Origin: an uncultured Aquimarina sp.
GTDB taxonomy: Bacteria > Bacteroidota > Bacteroidia > Flavobacteriales > Flavobacteriaceae
Direction: 5' to 3'
Assembly: GCF_947492405.1 (NCBI RefSeq)
Contig: NZ_CANLMP010000004.1
Span: 248,001 to 312,000 of the forward strand
Length of the DNA: 64,000 bases
Shown: in pieces, positions 19,201 through 27,919 of the stretch
Position numbering within the stretch: the first letter of the stretch is position 1
Layout of the letters: each line of letters opens with the position of its first letter
Translations under genes and position numbers: made by a program
The notes under the pieces: generated by a model
What the model was told of the DNA's origin: nothing
The model's input: only the letters and a program-made list of their open reading frames with translations
Database searches by the model: none

Positions 19201-21526
19201 GAGAGATAATTACACGCTTCCAAGAGCAAAGCAATACTCTAAAGGACTTTCTTTTGTAATGATCGGTATTGGATACGGTAAACTTTCGATAGAACAATCA
19301 ATCAAAGGAATCCTTCTTGGAGTAACTCAAGCAAATAATTATATCAAAAGAACCAATGAGGGGTTGAGACCTATTGAAAATGTAGAGATCGTGAACTACT
19401 ATCAATCACTTTCCAGTCAGGCATATTTTTGTTTAAATCGGATTCAAAAGCAAGATGAACGAATTAGGTTCAAGCTAAATCCCAAAATTATACGAATGCC
19501 TGGAGCCAAAAGGCGTCATTTAATTGAAGAAAATCCATATACCAGATGGTCAAACTTACATATTGCCTGCATCGGAGAAAATAAACTGGAAGTATACACA
19601 AATAATAATCAGGCTAGAGTCGAAAAAAAGACAACAGGAATTGGAATTCGCCATGTGAAGCATCTTTTGGATAAAGATATATTGGAATCTTCATGGAATA
19701 AAAAATTATCGAAGACTCTTTTTGAAATGTTAATTCCCAATGATTTTAAGAATATATTCAGGGATCAAAATAGTATGGTAGTAAAACTAAATAAGTGCGC
19801 TGCCCAGATTCCCTGGGAATTATTACACGATAGGTATATTGATAAAATGCCAGCTTCTGTGATGGCAGGGTTTATAAGACAGTTAATTACCAAGGATAGT
19901 TATCAAGTTGAAAATGCAAGATTAAACAACAACAATGTGCTAGTCGTTGGAGATCCATTATATGATCGTGATGATCTAAAACCACTTATAGCAGCAAAAA
20001 TAGAAGCAGAATGGGTAGCCGATCAAATGCGGGCCAATAGCTATAAGCCTAATCCGGTAATACGAATGGAAGCTTCGGATATTTTAAAAGAATTATTTAA
20101 TTATGAATATAAGATGCTTCATTTTGCAGGACATGGTGTTTATAATCCCGAAAAAGGAGAAGTAGGAATCGCCATTGGTGGTGATTTATTTATTGATCCC
20201 GGAATGATAAAACAGCTCAGTACAGTACCAGAATTTGTATTTATAAACTGTTGTTATTCTGGAGCGTTGAATGCGGAAGATGATAAGTATTATAAATCCA
20301 GATATAGTTTAGCAGCAGATGTTGGAACACAACTCATAGAAATGGGTGTAAAAGCAATTGTGATTTCTGGATGGGCTGTGAACGACGCAGCAGCAAAAAC
20401 TTTTGCAGAAACATTTTATAACAATATGTTTATGGGGTATAATTTTGGGCAATCCGTTCAAAAAGCACGTATGAGTTGTTATCAGAATCACCCAGCGACC
20501 AATACCTGGGGCGCCTATCAATGTTATGGAAATCCATTTTACAAATTCAATAATAATCAAGGTACTGAACACGAAGGGTTAGAATATGTAATCCCGGATC
20601 AAATCCATACGGATATGGATAACTTGCTAGTAGCCATAAGAGATCAGGAACATAATACTTCTGTAACCTTAGAAAAATTAGACAACTATCTCCATAAAGC
20701 CCGTAAAGCAGATTTACTGGATGCAGTGGTCATAGAAAAAGAAGCCTTGATTTATGATGAACTAGGAATGGAAAACATAGCCCTTTCAAAATTTAAAGAA
20801 TTGTTTTTAATACCCAATGGAAATTTTTCAATTTGTGCGCTTCAACACTATTGCACCATAAAATCTTATCATTTAACTTCAGAAAGTGTCGAAGATGATT
20901 TGAATGAAATAAAAAAACTGTGTTTACTGGGGCGTAATCCAAAACGGCTAAACATTGTAGCTAATGCTTTTAAAATGTCTTCTTTACTTTTTAAGGATAC
21001 TCCCAAAAAACAAATCGAATCCTTAGAAAAGGCATTTTCATTGTATACTGAAGCTTTTGAAATTGCTTCTGGTGATATAGATGATGGAGATTATCTTGAT
21101 GCTATTACCAATTTAATTTTCTTAGGATATATTTTAGAACTAAGAAAAAGTAAAACACTTAATGAGCGATTAAATACTATTAAAACGCTTCAGCAGGTAA
21201 GTAATGTAAAAGATTATTTATTGCAATTACAAGAGAAATTACGAAACATGAATACTGTGAATTTTGATGTATCGATTCAAATAGGTATCACAGAAACTCA
21301 ATACAGTTTGATGTTACTGAATAATGATTTCAAGGTTGATCCTAAGATAGATATTATAAAAACCTATCAAAATGTATTTCAACTTTTATATAGCCCACGT
21401 TATATTAATATTGAAATAAGGCAAATTAATTTTTTACTGCATTATATCGAGGATGAAACTCTTGGTAAACAGCTACAATCAATTCAGACAGAAATACGAA
21501 AAATGTTACATCGAGAAACAGACTAA
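16220..21526 (+). CDS. Giant CHAT-domain protein with two lipase-like hydrolase domains
   Basis: 1768 residues, no signal peptide, so probably cytoplasmic. Residues 170-450 form an alpha/beta hydrolase: oxyanion-hole HGT at 174-176, nucleophile S239 in SHSRGG, candidate acid D416 and base H446 (NTNHF). Residues 505-830 form a second, LCAT/PGAP1-like hydrolase: PGIMGSAL, nucleophile S612 in HSMGGLVVRQ, D794 in GDGSVTWDTG and H820 in THGSLADEDE. Residues about 893-1046 resemble the macro-like N-domain of M17 aminopeptidases (VDVIHGDL, VMVGHFF). Residues about 1160-1447 are a CHAT domain, a caspase-like peptidase, with PWELL and the dyad H1305 (LHFAGHGVY) and C1345 (INCCYSG). The rest is helical and TPR-like. 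Every catalytic residue is intact. A membrane-damaging effector controlled by proteolysis is an inference. Confidence 0.88.
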   Translation: MTKTAKLFGKKIDANKMSHLLPEHLKETYELEKCIEVSSTRSSNEAIKIDVDDTDLLAIQFTDKTEWIGHLDDIQEIYDTKVQSSRSTGKEDYVFEPFILSKETSRGSIKQAAIKLFNIFKSKNTAATAIKVLGIQYDKKVQPEPGLYCLDANMERRPYDIEDHKNGRYLLLLHGTLSTAQQSFGELIGNGVWQELAAIYKGRIIALEHETLSKSPLDNALTFLENISKNCEIDILSHSRGGLVADILAKCDYRNRSNGTIGFNEEELNIVRKNNKSLTKTIEKINKKAETHRLYVNKVVRVASPSSGTTILSRRVDHFFNLLLNAVSLGLGVSNPIYGIIKSFLLELLAQKEDPEVLPGLNSMMPESAFQQMMNSGISKVQSELYCIAGDAEIGGFNFESLKVILANLFYFSPNDLVVDTQRMYHGIQRSNGMFIYESQNSNTNHFRYFSNPDTTQAILEALSVSEKTHTSLFRRKVNVEGDRGVLLKWFSMKSVSYKPTTYERDVVIIIPGIMGSALAEGEEELWVQFKKIKKGAIATQLNISNDKIRPSGVIEKYYDGFAQYLNKKYDVVTLEFDWRLSISKAADELKKEIEKIHKESKDLNIHIVAHSMGGLVVRQCMMAHKEFWEDYRKNNLNKFIMLGTPWLGSYLIMEVLTGHSGRVKQLAMLDFKHNRKELLRIFWKYKGVFELLPIESTENRPFWQSQFWDELKEDAKIDTMPNPKSNQPSLHHFEEYREEVLSFLEDINSKDDFFKNIYYICGKDDHTVFDYRLGNRFFSSKKKLIYRSTSRGDGSVTWDTGIPKPLIGSKNLYYANATHGSLADEDEVFKGVGDILEIGSTTALMTSESSLRSEEIITEGEEYPVPLFDSDEVFNTIFGGRKVSSKIETNELRVDVIHGDLKASSFPVMVGHFFMDLILSAEKALDSYLGGRLSQRMGIGHYPGKIGESEVFFNLLTKPKGAIVCGLGLPDELTSFLLAKTVNLAVRKYAMFMRDNYTLPRAKQYSKGLSFVMIGIGYGKLSIEQSIKGILLGVTQANNYIKRTNEGLRPIENVEIVNYYQSLSSQAYFCLNRIQKQDERIRFKLNPKIIRMPGAKRRHLIEENPYTRWSNLHIACIGENKLEVYTNNNQARVEKKTTGIGIRHVKHLLDKDILESSWNKKLSKTLFEMLIPNDFKNIFRDQNSMVVKLNKCAAQIPWELLHDRYIDKMPASVMAGFIRQLITKDSYQVENARLNNNNVLVVGDPLYDRDDLKPLIAAKIEAEWVADQMRANSYKPNPVIRMEASDILKELFNYEYKMLHFAGHGVYNPEKGEVGIAIGGDLFIDPGMIKQLSTVPEFVFINCCYSGALNAEDDKYYKSRYSLAADVGTQLIEMGVKAIVISGWAVNDAAAKTFAETFYNNMFMGYNFGQSVQKARMSCYQNHPATNTWGAYQCYGNPFYKFNNNQGTEHEGLEYVIPDQIHTDMDNLLVAIRDQEHNTSVTLEKLDNYLHKARKADLLDAVVIEKEALIYDELGMENIALSKFKELFLIPNGNFSICALQHYCTIKSYHLTSESVEDDLNEIKKLCLLGRNPKRLNIVANAFKMSSLLFKDTPKKQIESLEKAFSLYTEAFEIASGDIDDGDYLDAITNLIFLGYILELRKSKTLNERLNTIKTLQQVSNVKDYLLQLQEKLRNMNTVNFDVSIQIGITETQYSLMLLNNDFKVDPKIDIIKTYQNVFQLLYSPRYINIEIRQINFLLHYIEDETLGKQLQSIQTEIRKMLHRETD

Positions 21527-22294
21527 AATGTAGTCTTTGGTTTAGGAAACTTCTGATAAAAAATTATTGTATTCCATATTGCTATACAACCTGCTGTTTT
21601 ACTAAGTGAAATACAGTATGTATTGGTAGGGAATTTAGCATTTTTTCATGCCTCTGACTTCCATTTTACAAACATAATAAAGGTATTAACACTTTTCTTT
21701 CTTTGATATAAAACATCAGATTTTCGTCTACAAAAATGCTAATGAAACTCTAGATGTCGTAGTCAATTTTTAACATCTATTATTAACTATTTTAACCTCA
21801 ATTTAGTCATTCTGTACTCCAAAGTAGTCGGTTTAATTCCAAATAGTTGCTGCCCCCTTATCTCCACATATACGCCAATTTGTCTTTTTGAGAGCTTCTA
21901 ATATAGTTTCACCTTCTTCATTCTCATGTTCTTTTTTGATGGCTTTAATATCAAAATTCCCATAATCCTGTTTTTCTTTGGGCACTCTCCTTTTAGGATG
22001 AAAATTATTAACTCAGATACAATATAGACTGCAAAAGCGCATAAGGTATTTTTTAGTTTCGTAATTCGTAGATGAAATCACCTTATTGGTAGATTAGTTT
22101 TGACATTGTTCTTTTTTGCTTATAAATTCATTATAAACAATACTCTTTTTCGCAAGAGTTAATCAAGTGACGATTTTTTAAAACCTTAAATCTATGTGTA
22201 AAAAGCACATCATTTTTATTTGGATTTATCACACTCATTATTAAAGACATAAAGCTAAGATGTATGGTTATAAATTATTTATCTATTTATAAAA
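21527..22294. other. Gene-poor spacer holding a pseudogene relic
   Basis: About 770 bases with no intact gene. Its only recognisable content is the frameshifted sigma-54 activator C-terminus at 21787-21996 on the minus strand. The remaining parts on both sides show only short frames with no familiar motif. Confidence 0.6.
21787..21996 (-). pseudogene. Relic of a sigma-54 (NtrC/FhlA-like) activator, Fis-type HTH end
   Basis: The minus strand reads ETILEALKKTNWRICGDKGAA and then, after a single-base frameshift near 21850, FGIKPTTLEYRMTKLRLK and a stop at 21787. This matches the conserved Fis-like helix-turn-helix that ends sigma-54 activators (pattern HIxxALxxTNWxxxGxxGAAxxLgLxPTTLxxRMxKLgI). 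Upstream the frame is lost after about 40 more residues (a stop precedes VNNFHPKRRVPK). The AAA+ and sensor domains are gone, so the gene is a dead remnant of a larger deletion. Confidence 0.7.
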
Positions 22295-22351
22295 ATGTAC
22301 ATCTTACAGAAGACATCAAAAAAACAAATCAAACTAAAACTTAAAAACAAT

Positions 22352-23599
22352 ATGATGCATTCAATACTAAAAGTCAAACCTCTATTAATGATAGTATTTT
22401 TATCATTAATGATATCTGAATCTAGTTCAGGTCAAGTAGGAAAACCGGAACCATTTAAAATTAATATTCCGCAAGAAAAGCTAAATCGAGTATTGACACA
22501 ATTTAAAAGCACAAAATTCCCTGACAAACTCACTACTGGCAAATGGGATCTCGGCACTAGTAGCAATTTCATGGAAACCTTTAGAACCTTTGTTCTGAAA
22601 GAGTACGATTGGCGTACCGAAGAGACTGCTCTGAACAAATTTGACCAATTTCGAGTAAACATAGACGACTATAATATTCACTATTATCATGTTAAAGGGG
22701 AAGGCAATAATCCTAGACCCGTAATCTTATCCCATGGCTGGCCCGGATCAGTATTTGAATTTTTAAACATTATAGAACGGTTAACACAACCTTCCAAGTT
22801 TGGCGGTAATACGGAAGATGCTCTTACAGTAGTAATTCCTTCTGTTCCTGGTTTTGGCTGGTCGACATTAGCCGAGAATAAAGCGATAGGTCCGAAAACC
22901 ACGGCAGATCTATATCACAAATTAATGACCCAAGTTTTAGGATATCAAAAATTTGGTGCCCAAGGCGGTGATATAGGGTCTTTAATTGTTTCACAATTAG
23001 CGGCAAGGCATCCAGAAAATGTAGTGGGCGTGCATATGAACATCATTCCTTGGGATTGGAAACAACCCGAAAACCGTACTCCAGAAGAACGGGCATGGTT
23101 TGATGAGGGACAAATATTCCAAAGAGTACAATTCGATTACTTTTTTATGCAATCGCAAGAACCTACTACGGTCGCTTTTGCACTTCATGATAATCCAGTA
23201 GGTATAGCTGGGTGGATATTGGATAAGGCCTATTCATGGACAGACCACGAAGGGGATCTTACAACAGCCATTTCGATGAAAGACCTGGCTACTTTCGTAA
23301 TGATTTATGCGCTTACAGATACTATTGATAGTTCTGTTTGGTGGTATCATGGTGCATGGCTAGAGAATAATGGAATATTTCATCCTACACCTGGAAAAAA
23401 AGTAAACGTCCCCACAGCATTTGCCAATTTCCCAAAAGATTTAAAAAATGCGATGCCACCACGTTCTTGGGTGGAAGATCAATACCAAATTGTACGGTGG
23501 ACCGAAATGTCTGGCGGAGGTCATTTTGCAGCCGTAGAAAAACCAGCGCTTTTTGTTAAGGACGTACTTGAATTTTTCAGCAAGGATATTGAAAAATAA
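22352..23599 (+). CDS. Exported epoxide hydrolase-like alpha/beta hydrolase (EHN type)
   Basis: The frame opens at 22295, but the ATG at 22352 starts a proper signal peptide (MMHSILKVKPLLMIVFLSLM), giving 415 residues. An EHN domain (EPFKINIPQEKLNRVLTQFK onward) precedes the alpha/beta-hydrolase core with the oxyanion loop SHGWPGSVFEF, the expected Asp nucleophile D207 in GAQGGDIGS (most relatives have GGDWG) and the base H391 in GGHFAAVEKP. Epoxide hydrolases open epoxides to diols through an Asp-ester. It heads a same-strand run with redox genes, which points to detoxification of, or growth on, aromatic or aldehyde compounds; the substrate is not known. Confidence 0.88.
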   Translation: MMHSILKVKPLLMIVFLSLMISESSSGQVGKPEPFKINIPQEKLNRVLTQFKSTKFPDKLTTGKWDLGTSSNFMETFRTFVLKEYDWRTEETALNKFDQFRVNIDDYNIHYYHVKGEGNNPRPVILSHGWPGSVFEFLNIIERLTQPSKFGGNTEDALTVVIPSVPGFGWSTLAENKAIGPKTTADLYHKLMTQVLGYQKFGAQGGDIGSLIVSQLAARHPENVVGVHMNIIPWDWKQPENRTPEERAWFDEGQIFQRVQFDYFFMQSQEPTTVAFALHDNPVGIAGWILDKAYSWTDHEGDLTTAISMKDLATFVMIYALTDTIDSSVWWYHGAWLENNGIFHPTPGKKVNVPTAFANFPKDLKNAMPPRSWVEDQYQIVRWTEMSGGGHFAAVEKPALFVKDVLEFFSKDIEK

Positions 23600-23632
23600 A
23601 ATAAACGACAATTTAATCATATGTAACGAATA

Positions 23633-24439
23633 ATGAATTTAAAAGCCACAAGGTTAAAAAGAAAATGCTATGACATTCAATTTTTGGTTGGGATCTTTTT
23701 TTTACTCGATGTTTGTTCTCTAAATGCTCAAAACACCACTGTGGCTAGAGATAGCTTAATATGGACATATGACATAACAGCTTCTGGATTTATTAGTGAT
23801 GATGGCAATCAGCGGGTATTGTTCAATAATTTAGGTGTTTTTACCGTAGGTAATAGCGCATGGTCCGATCGTGTGGTAATGAACTATCAGGTAGGAAAAG
23901 TAAGGAGAAAAATTAAAGAGAATGATTTTTTTACATATAACATTTTTAGATTGAACCTAACGGACAAATACTTCCCACTGGCTATAGTTGGATTCGAATT
24001 AAGTAACACAAGAGCTATTAATTTTAGATGGTTTGCAGGCATCGGTGGTGGTATACATCTAATAGATAAAGAGAATCTTAAGCTAGAGTTTACAACCACA
24101 ATCATACATCAGAGAACTAATTATGATTTGGTCTTTGATGATAGTATTAATGGAATGGCGGAAGACACTGAAAGTGCTTGGAGGATTACCCCTCGCTTAT
24201 TTGGTTTGATTCAATTATCAAAAGGGCCAAGATTTGAATACGAATGCTGGATACAACCTTCCTTGGAAAAATTGGATGATTATAACGCCTATGGGAATTT
24301 TGCACTCCTGGTTCCTGTAATTGAAAAACTTTTTGTAAGGCTTGGATGGATTATGACCTATGAATCGATTGTTACAACTTCTAGTCCCGAGTTTGACTCT
24401 ATTATCAATATTGGTTTCACCTTTAAAAACGGTAAATAA
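23633..24439 (+). CDS. Predicted outer-membrane beta-barrel protein (DUF481-like)
   Basis: 268 residues with a basic start and hydrophobic export signal ending at LNAQ (residues 1-33). The mature part consists of alternating amphipathic strands with aromatic girdles (FFTYNIFRLNLTDKYFPLAIVGF, then NFRWFAGIGGGIHL, then LKLEFTTTIIHQR), as in small outer-membrane barrels, and ends in strand FDSIINIGFTFKNGK. It resembles DUF481 proteins, but that match is by general pattern only. It sits 33 bases after the epoxide hydrolase and two bases before the di-haem lipoprotein gene, so it is part of the same operon. Confidence 0.65.
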   Translation: MNLKATRLKRKCYDIQFLVGIFFLLDVCSLNAQNTTVARDSLIWTYDITASGFISDDGNQRVLFNNLGVFTVGNSAWSDRVVMNYQVGKVRRKIKENDFFTYNIFRLNLTDKYFPLAIVGFELSNTRAINFRWFAGIGGGIHLIDKENLKLEFTTTIIHQRTNYDLVFDDSINGMAEDTESAWRITPRLFGLIQLSKGPRFEYECWIQPSLEKLDDYNAYGNFALLVPVIEKLFVRLGWIMTYESIVTTSSPEFDSIINIGFTFKNGK

Positions 24440-24441
24440 GA

Positions 24442-25110
24442 ATGAATTTATTTGTAAAAAAAACAGCATCAGTAAAAAATTCAAAATGGCAAAGACCAGG
24501 TTTATTGATTACAATGTGCCTAGTACTTTTAGTAAGCATGGTACGATGTAAACTAAACAACAACGATAATGGTTATGTCTCAATAGATGAGAACTCGATT
24601 AAAGAGGAATCACTACAGCACTTTGAAGAGATAACAAAGGTATTGAGACATCCTAGATGTATCAACTGCCATCCAAACGACAACTATCCGAGACAAGGAG
24701 ACGATATGCACAAACACCTTTTTAATGTACAACGTGGACCTGAGGATAGAGGAATGACTGGAATGAAATGTACGAACTGTCATCAAGCTTCTAATAATCT
24801 GGTTTCCGGAGTGCCAGGAGCTCCTCAACTTGGTGATTCCCTAATATCACGATGGCATCTAGCTCCACTTTCTATGGGTTGGATCGGTTTGGATGATGCT
24901 GAACTGGGAGCTCGATTGTTAGATAAGAAACAAAACGGAAATATGTCACCGAAGGATCTGGTAGAACATATGAGGGATGACCCACTGGTATTATGGGCTT
25001 GGAATCCTGGACCAGGTCGAGAACCGATATCAATTCCGCACGATGAATTTGTGGAAATATTGGAAAAATGGTTAGAAACGGGAGCTGAAGTACCAAAAAA
25101 TAAAGATTGA
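24442..25110 (+). CDS. Di-haem c-type cytochrome lipoprotein
   Basis: 222 residues. A hydrophobic export segment ends at a lipobox-like VSMVRC near residue 35, so the protein is probably lipid-anchored. Two haem c motifs are present: CINCH near residue 73 and CTNCH near residue 112, with candidate distal ligands among several His and Met residues. It lies directly before the molybdenum hydroxylase subunits and probably accepts electrons from them on the periplasmic side. Similar proteins have been annotated as an extra subunit of isoquinoline 1-oxidoreductase. Confidence 0.82.
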   Translation: MNLFVKKTASVKNSKWQRPGLLITMCLVLLVSMVRCKLNNNDNGYVSIDENSIKEESLQHFEEITKVLRHPRCINCHPNDNYPRQGDDMHKHLFNVQRGPEDRGMTGMKCTNCHQASNNLVSGVPGAPQLGDSLISRWHLAPLSMGWIGLDDAELGARLLDKKQNGNMSPKDLVEHMRDDPLVLWAWNPGPGREPISIPHDEFVEILEKWLETGAEVPKNKD

Positions 25111-25115
25111 TAATT

Positions 25116-27383
25116 ATGAAATTAAACAATAAAATAAACGTAACAAAAGTTTCTCGTAGAGGTTTTTTAAAAACAACTGGGTTAGCAACAGGTGGTCTTT
25201 TGCTTCAAGGATTTTATTTACCTATAGAAGAAAATAACCCAGCAGCTCAAATTGCTTTAAATGCTTTTGTGAAAATTGACAAAGACAATGGGATTACCCT
25301 TATTTCTCACCAAGCAGAAATGGGACAGGGAATCAGGACTACCTTACCCGCCATCCTCGCGGACGAATTGGATGCAGATTGGAACAAGGTAAGTATCGAA
25401 AGAGGTCTTACAGATCCTGCTTTTCAAAATCCAAAATTCAAATTTCAGTTTACAGGTAATGCTGAAAGTGTTAGAGCCTTCCATGATGTGTTGCGGATGA
25501 CCGCTGCGACAGCACGAGAGATGCTAAAAGAAGCTGCTGCTTTAGAGTGGAACGTATCAGTTAACGACCTTACCACTGAGAACAGCTACATATTTCTTGA
25601 GGGAACTACCAAAAAAGCACCTTATGGTGATTTTGTTGAAAAAGCGAATACGCTTAAACCGCCTAAAAACCCAACCTTAAAAAAGCGTAGCGAATGGAAA
25701 CTTGTTGGAAATAAATCGTTGCCTAGAGTAGATATTCCTGATAAAGTGACTGGCAGGGCTGAATTTGGCATCGATGTAGAGCGCCCAGGAATGGTTTATG
25801 CTGTCATTGAAATGTGTCCATATTTTGGAGGAAAGATAAAAGAGATCAAGGAGAATAATGTGCGAGACATGCAAGGTTTTGTCAGTTTAATTAGAATGCG
25901 GGTAGCTAACCCAGTAGTTGCATACCGTCCTGGGTTTCCAAAAAAAGAAGGTGTTGTTGTTGTGGCCGAAAGCTACTGGCAAGCGAGAAAGGCATTGGAT
26001 GCAATTACCGTTATTTACGATTCAGGACCGAATAGTAAAATGGATAGCGATTCTTTGTATAATACCTATGAGAAAAAAATGTCTAGCTCTGAATGGTTCG
26101 AAACCTTAAACGAAGGTAACTCTGAAACTATCATAAACGCATCCGAAAACACTCATGAAGCTCAATATTATAGTGCATGGCAAAGTCACGCAACCATGGA
26201 GCCTATGAATGCTACAGCTGAGGTAAAAGGGAACAAAGTAGAGGTTTGGGCACCCACTCAAGGTCAAGAAATGGCAGAGATTTTGGTATCTCAGGAATTA
26301 GGATTTGCTAAAGAAAATATTACCATCAATCGCACCTATTTAGGAGGTGGTTTTGGGAGAAGATTACTAGCCGATTATATCTATCAAGCTGTTTTTGTGG
26401 CACAAAAAATACGAAAACCCGTTAAGTTGCTATGGTCTAGAGAAGATGATATGCAGCATGATTTCTATAGACCAGGAGTGATGCAAGGCATAAAAGCATC
26501 ATTAAATAAGGAAGGATATCCAACAGCATTGGACTTAAAACTTATATCACCTTCGGTTATTCAAGCTGCCACAGCCGTTGCCCATGTATATGAAGGAGAA
26601 GATTTTTCAATTATAGAAGGTGCCAAAGAAACACCCTACCATTTTCCGAATTATCGAATGCGTACACATTTATTACGAATTCCCCCTCCTGCATCGGTTT
26701 GGAGAACCACTGGTTATGGTCCAAATGTTTTTGCTGTGGAGTGTTTTATAGATGAATTGGCCTCAAAAAACAATATTGACCCTATCATCTATCGAAAAAA
26801 TTTAGTGACTGAAAAGCGCTCAAAAGCGATCCTAGATGCAGTAGCTAAAGCCTCGAACTGGTATGGTCCAAAAATGAAAGGTCATTATCAGGGAGTAGCG
26901 ATTACACATTCTTTTGAATCCTTTGTTGCACAAGTAGTAGAGATATCAATAGATGCTTTTGGAATACTAGATATACATCAGATAACCACAGCTATAGATT
27001 GTGGTACCGTACTGGATGTAGGAATATCAAAAGCATCTATAGAGAGTGGTATTGTTTGGGGGTTGACTGCAGCTTTAACTTCTGAAATAAATTTTAAAGA
27101 TGGTCGGACAGCTGAAAGTAATTTTAACGATTATACCATATTGGCAATGCCTGAATTTAACCCTAAAATAGAAACCGTTTTTGTAAACAGTGAAGAGAAA
27201 ATAGGTGGTATCGCAGAGTCAGGACCTATCTGTACTGCTCCCGCACTTTGTAATGCCATATTCGTTGCTACTAGGAAACGCTTTAGAAGTTTGCCTTTAA
27301 AAAAGCATGGTATTTATACCCGCTACTATTCAGAATTTCTTCCCATCTCGCAAAAACCTACTAAAAAATTTACAGCATTATGA
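25116..27383 (+). CDS. Molybdenum hydroxylase large subunit (IorB/aldehyde oxidase-like)
   Basis: 755 residues from the ATG at 25116; a TTG at 25107 would overlap the upstream stop. A twin-arginine signal (SRRGFLKTTG) shows export of the folded enzyme. Domains are those of the xanthine dehydrogenase family: an N-terminal molybdopterin-binding part (HQAEMGQGIRTTLPAILADE), a central a/b hammerhead part (KVTGRAEFGIDVERPGMVYA), then GGGFGRR and the C-terminal GGIAESGPICTAPALCNAI with the expected catalytic Glu. The family oxidises aldehydes or N-heterocycles by water-derived hydroxylation. Its [2Fe-2S] partner overlaps it by four bases. The true substrate is unknown. Confidence 0.9.
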   Translation: MKLNNKINVTKVSRRGFLKTTGLATGGLLLQGFYLPIEENNPAAQIALNAFVKIDKDNGITLISHQAEMGQGIRTTLPAILADELDADWNKVSIERGLTDPAFQNPKFKFQFTGNAESVRAFHDVLRMTAATAREMLKEAAALEWNVSVNDLTTENSYIFLEGTTKKAPYGDFVEKANTLKPPKNPTLKKRSEWKLVGNKSLPRVDIPDKVTGRAEFGIDVERPGMVYAVIEMCPYFGGKIKEIKENNVRDMQGFVSLIRMRVANPVVAYRPGFPKKEGVVVVAESYWQARKALDAITVIYDSGPNSKMDSDSLYNTYEKKMSSSEWFETLNEGNSETIINASENTHEAQYYSAWQSHATMEPMNATAEVKGNKVEVWAPTQGQEMAEILVSQELGFAKENITINRTYLGGGFGRRLLADYIYQAVFVAQKIRKPVKLLWSREDDMQHDFYRPGVMQGIKASLNKEGYPTALDLKLISPSVIQAATAVAHVYEGEDFSIIEGAKETPYHFPNYRMRTHLLRIPPPASVWRTTGYGPNVFAVECFIDELASKNNIDPIIYRKNLVTEKRSKAILDAVAKASNWYGPKMKGHYQGVAITHSFESFVAQVVEISIDAFGILDIHQITTAIDCGTVLDVGISKASIESGIVWGLTAALTSEINFKDGRTAESNFNDYTILAMPEFNPKIETVFVNSEEKIGGIAESGPICTAPALCNAIFVATRKRFRSLPLKKHGIYTRYYSEFLPISQKPTKKFTAL

Positions 27384-27847
27384 TAAAATTCAAAATAAAT
27401 GGTACAGTTACAGAAGTTAAAGATGATCCAGAAACCCCTTTATTATGGGTTATTAGGGATACCGTCGGACTTAAGGGAACAAAATTTGGTTGTGGCAAAG
27501 CATTTTGTGGTGCTTGCTCAGTGCATGTAGAAGACCAAGTGGTACGGTCTTGTTCATTTCCTCTTAAGTATGCAGCAGGTAAATCAATTACAACTATTGA
27601 GGGAATTTCTAATGGACAAAAATTACATCCTGTACAAAAAGCCTGGATAGAAGAACAGGTACCTCAATGCGGGTATTGTCAATCCGGTTTTATAATGTCC
27701 ACAGTCAAACTGTTAGAAAAAAACCCTAACCCAAGTGATAAAGATATTAATAACTCAATAACCAATCTATGCAGATGTGGAACTTATAGTAGAGTAAGAA
27801 AAGCTATACACAAATCAGCTGAATTAATAAAAAAAGAACAGAATTAA
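27380..27847 (+). CDS. [2Fe-2S] subunit of the molybdenum hydroxylase (IorA-like)
   Basis: 155 residues. The N-terminal plant-ferredoxin-like cluster uses CGKAFCGACSVHVEDQVVRSC; the C-terminal helical cluster uses CGYCQSGF and CRCGTYSR. This is the usual small subunit that passes electrons from the molybdenum site. The ATG overlaps the stop of the large subunit by four bases (ATGA), so the two are translationally coupled. It has no signal of its own and is expected to be exported by riding with its Tat-bearing partner. Confidence 0.93.
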   Translation: MIKFKINGTVTEVKDDPETPLLWVIRDTVGLKGTKFGCGKAFCGACSVHVEDQVVRSCSFPLKYAAGKSITTIEGISNGQKLHPVQKAWIEEQVPQCGYCQSGFIMSTVKLLEKNPNPSDKDINNSITNLCRCGTYSRVRKAIHKSAELIKKEQN

Positions 27848-27919
27848 GATTGAAAAGCAAGCCTACTAAGAATGCGTAATCTTTTTTCTGGATTGCTAAA
27901 ACTAATTATATACGACCCG

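Noticed and set aside
16220..21526. Idea that the giant protein is a polymorphic toxin delivered by T6SS or T9SS
   Set aside because: It has no signal peptide, no PAAR or Rhs part and no sorting domain; the CHAT and hydrolase layout points to an intracellular protein.
22432..23188. Several minus-strand frames inside the epoxide hydrolase gene
   Set aside because: They lie entirely opposite a gene with clear catalytic motifs and show no features of their own.
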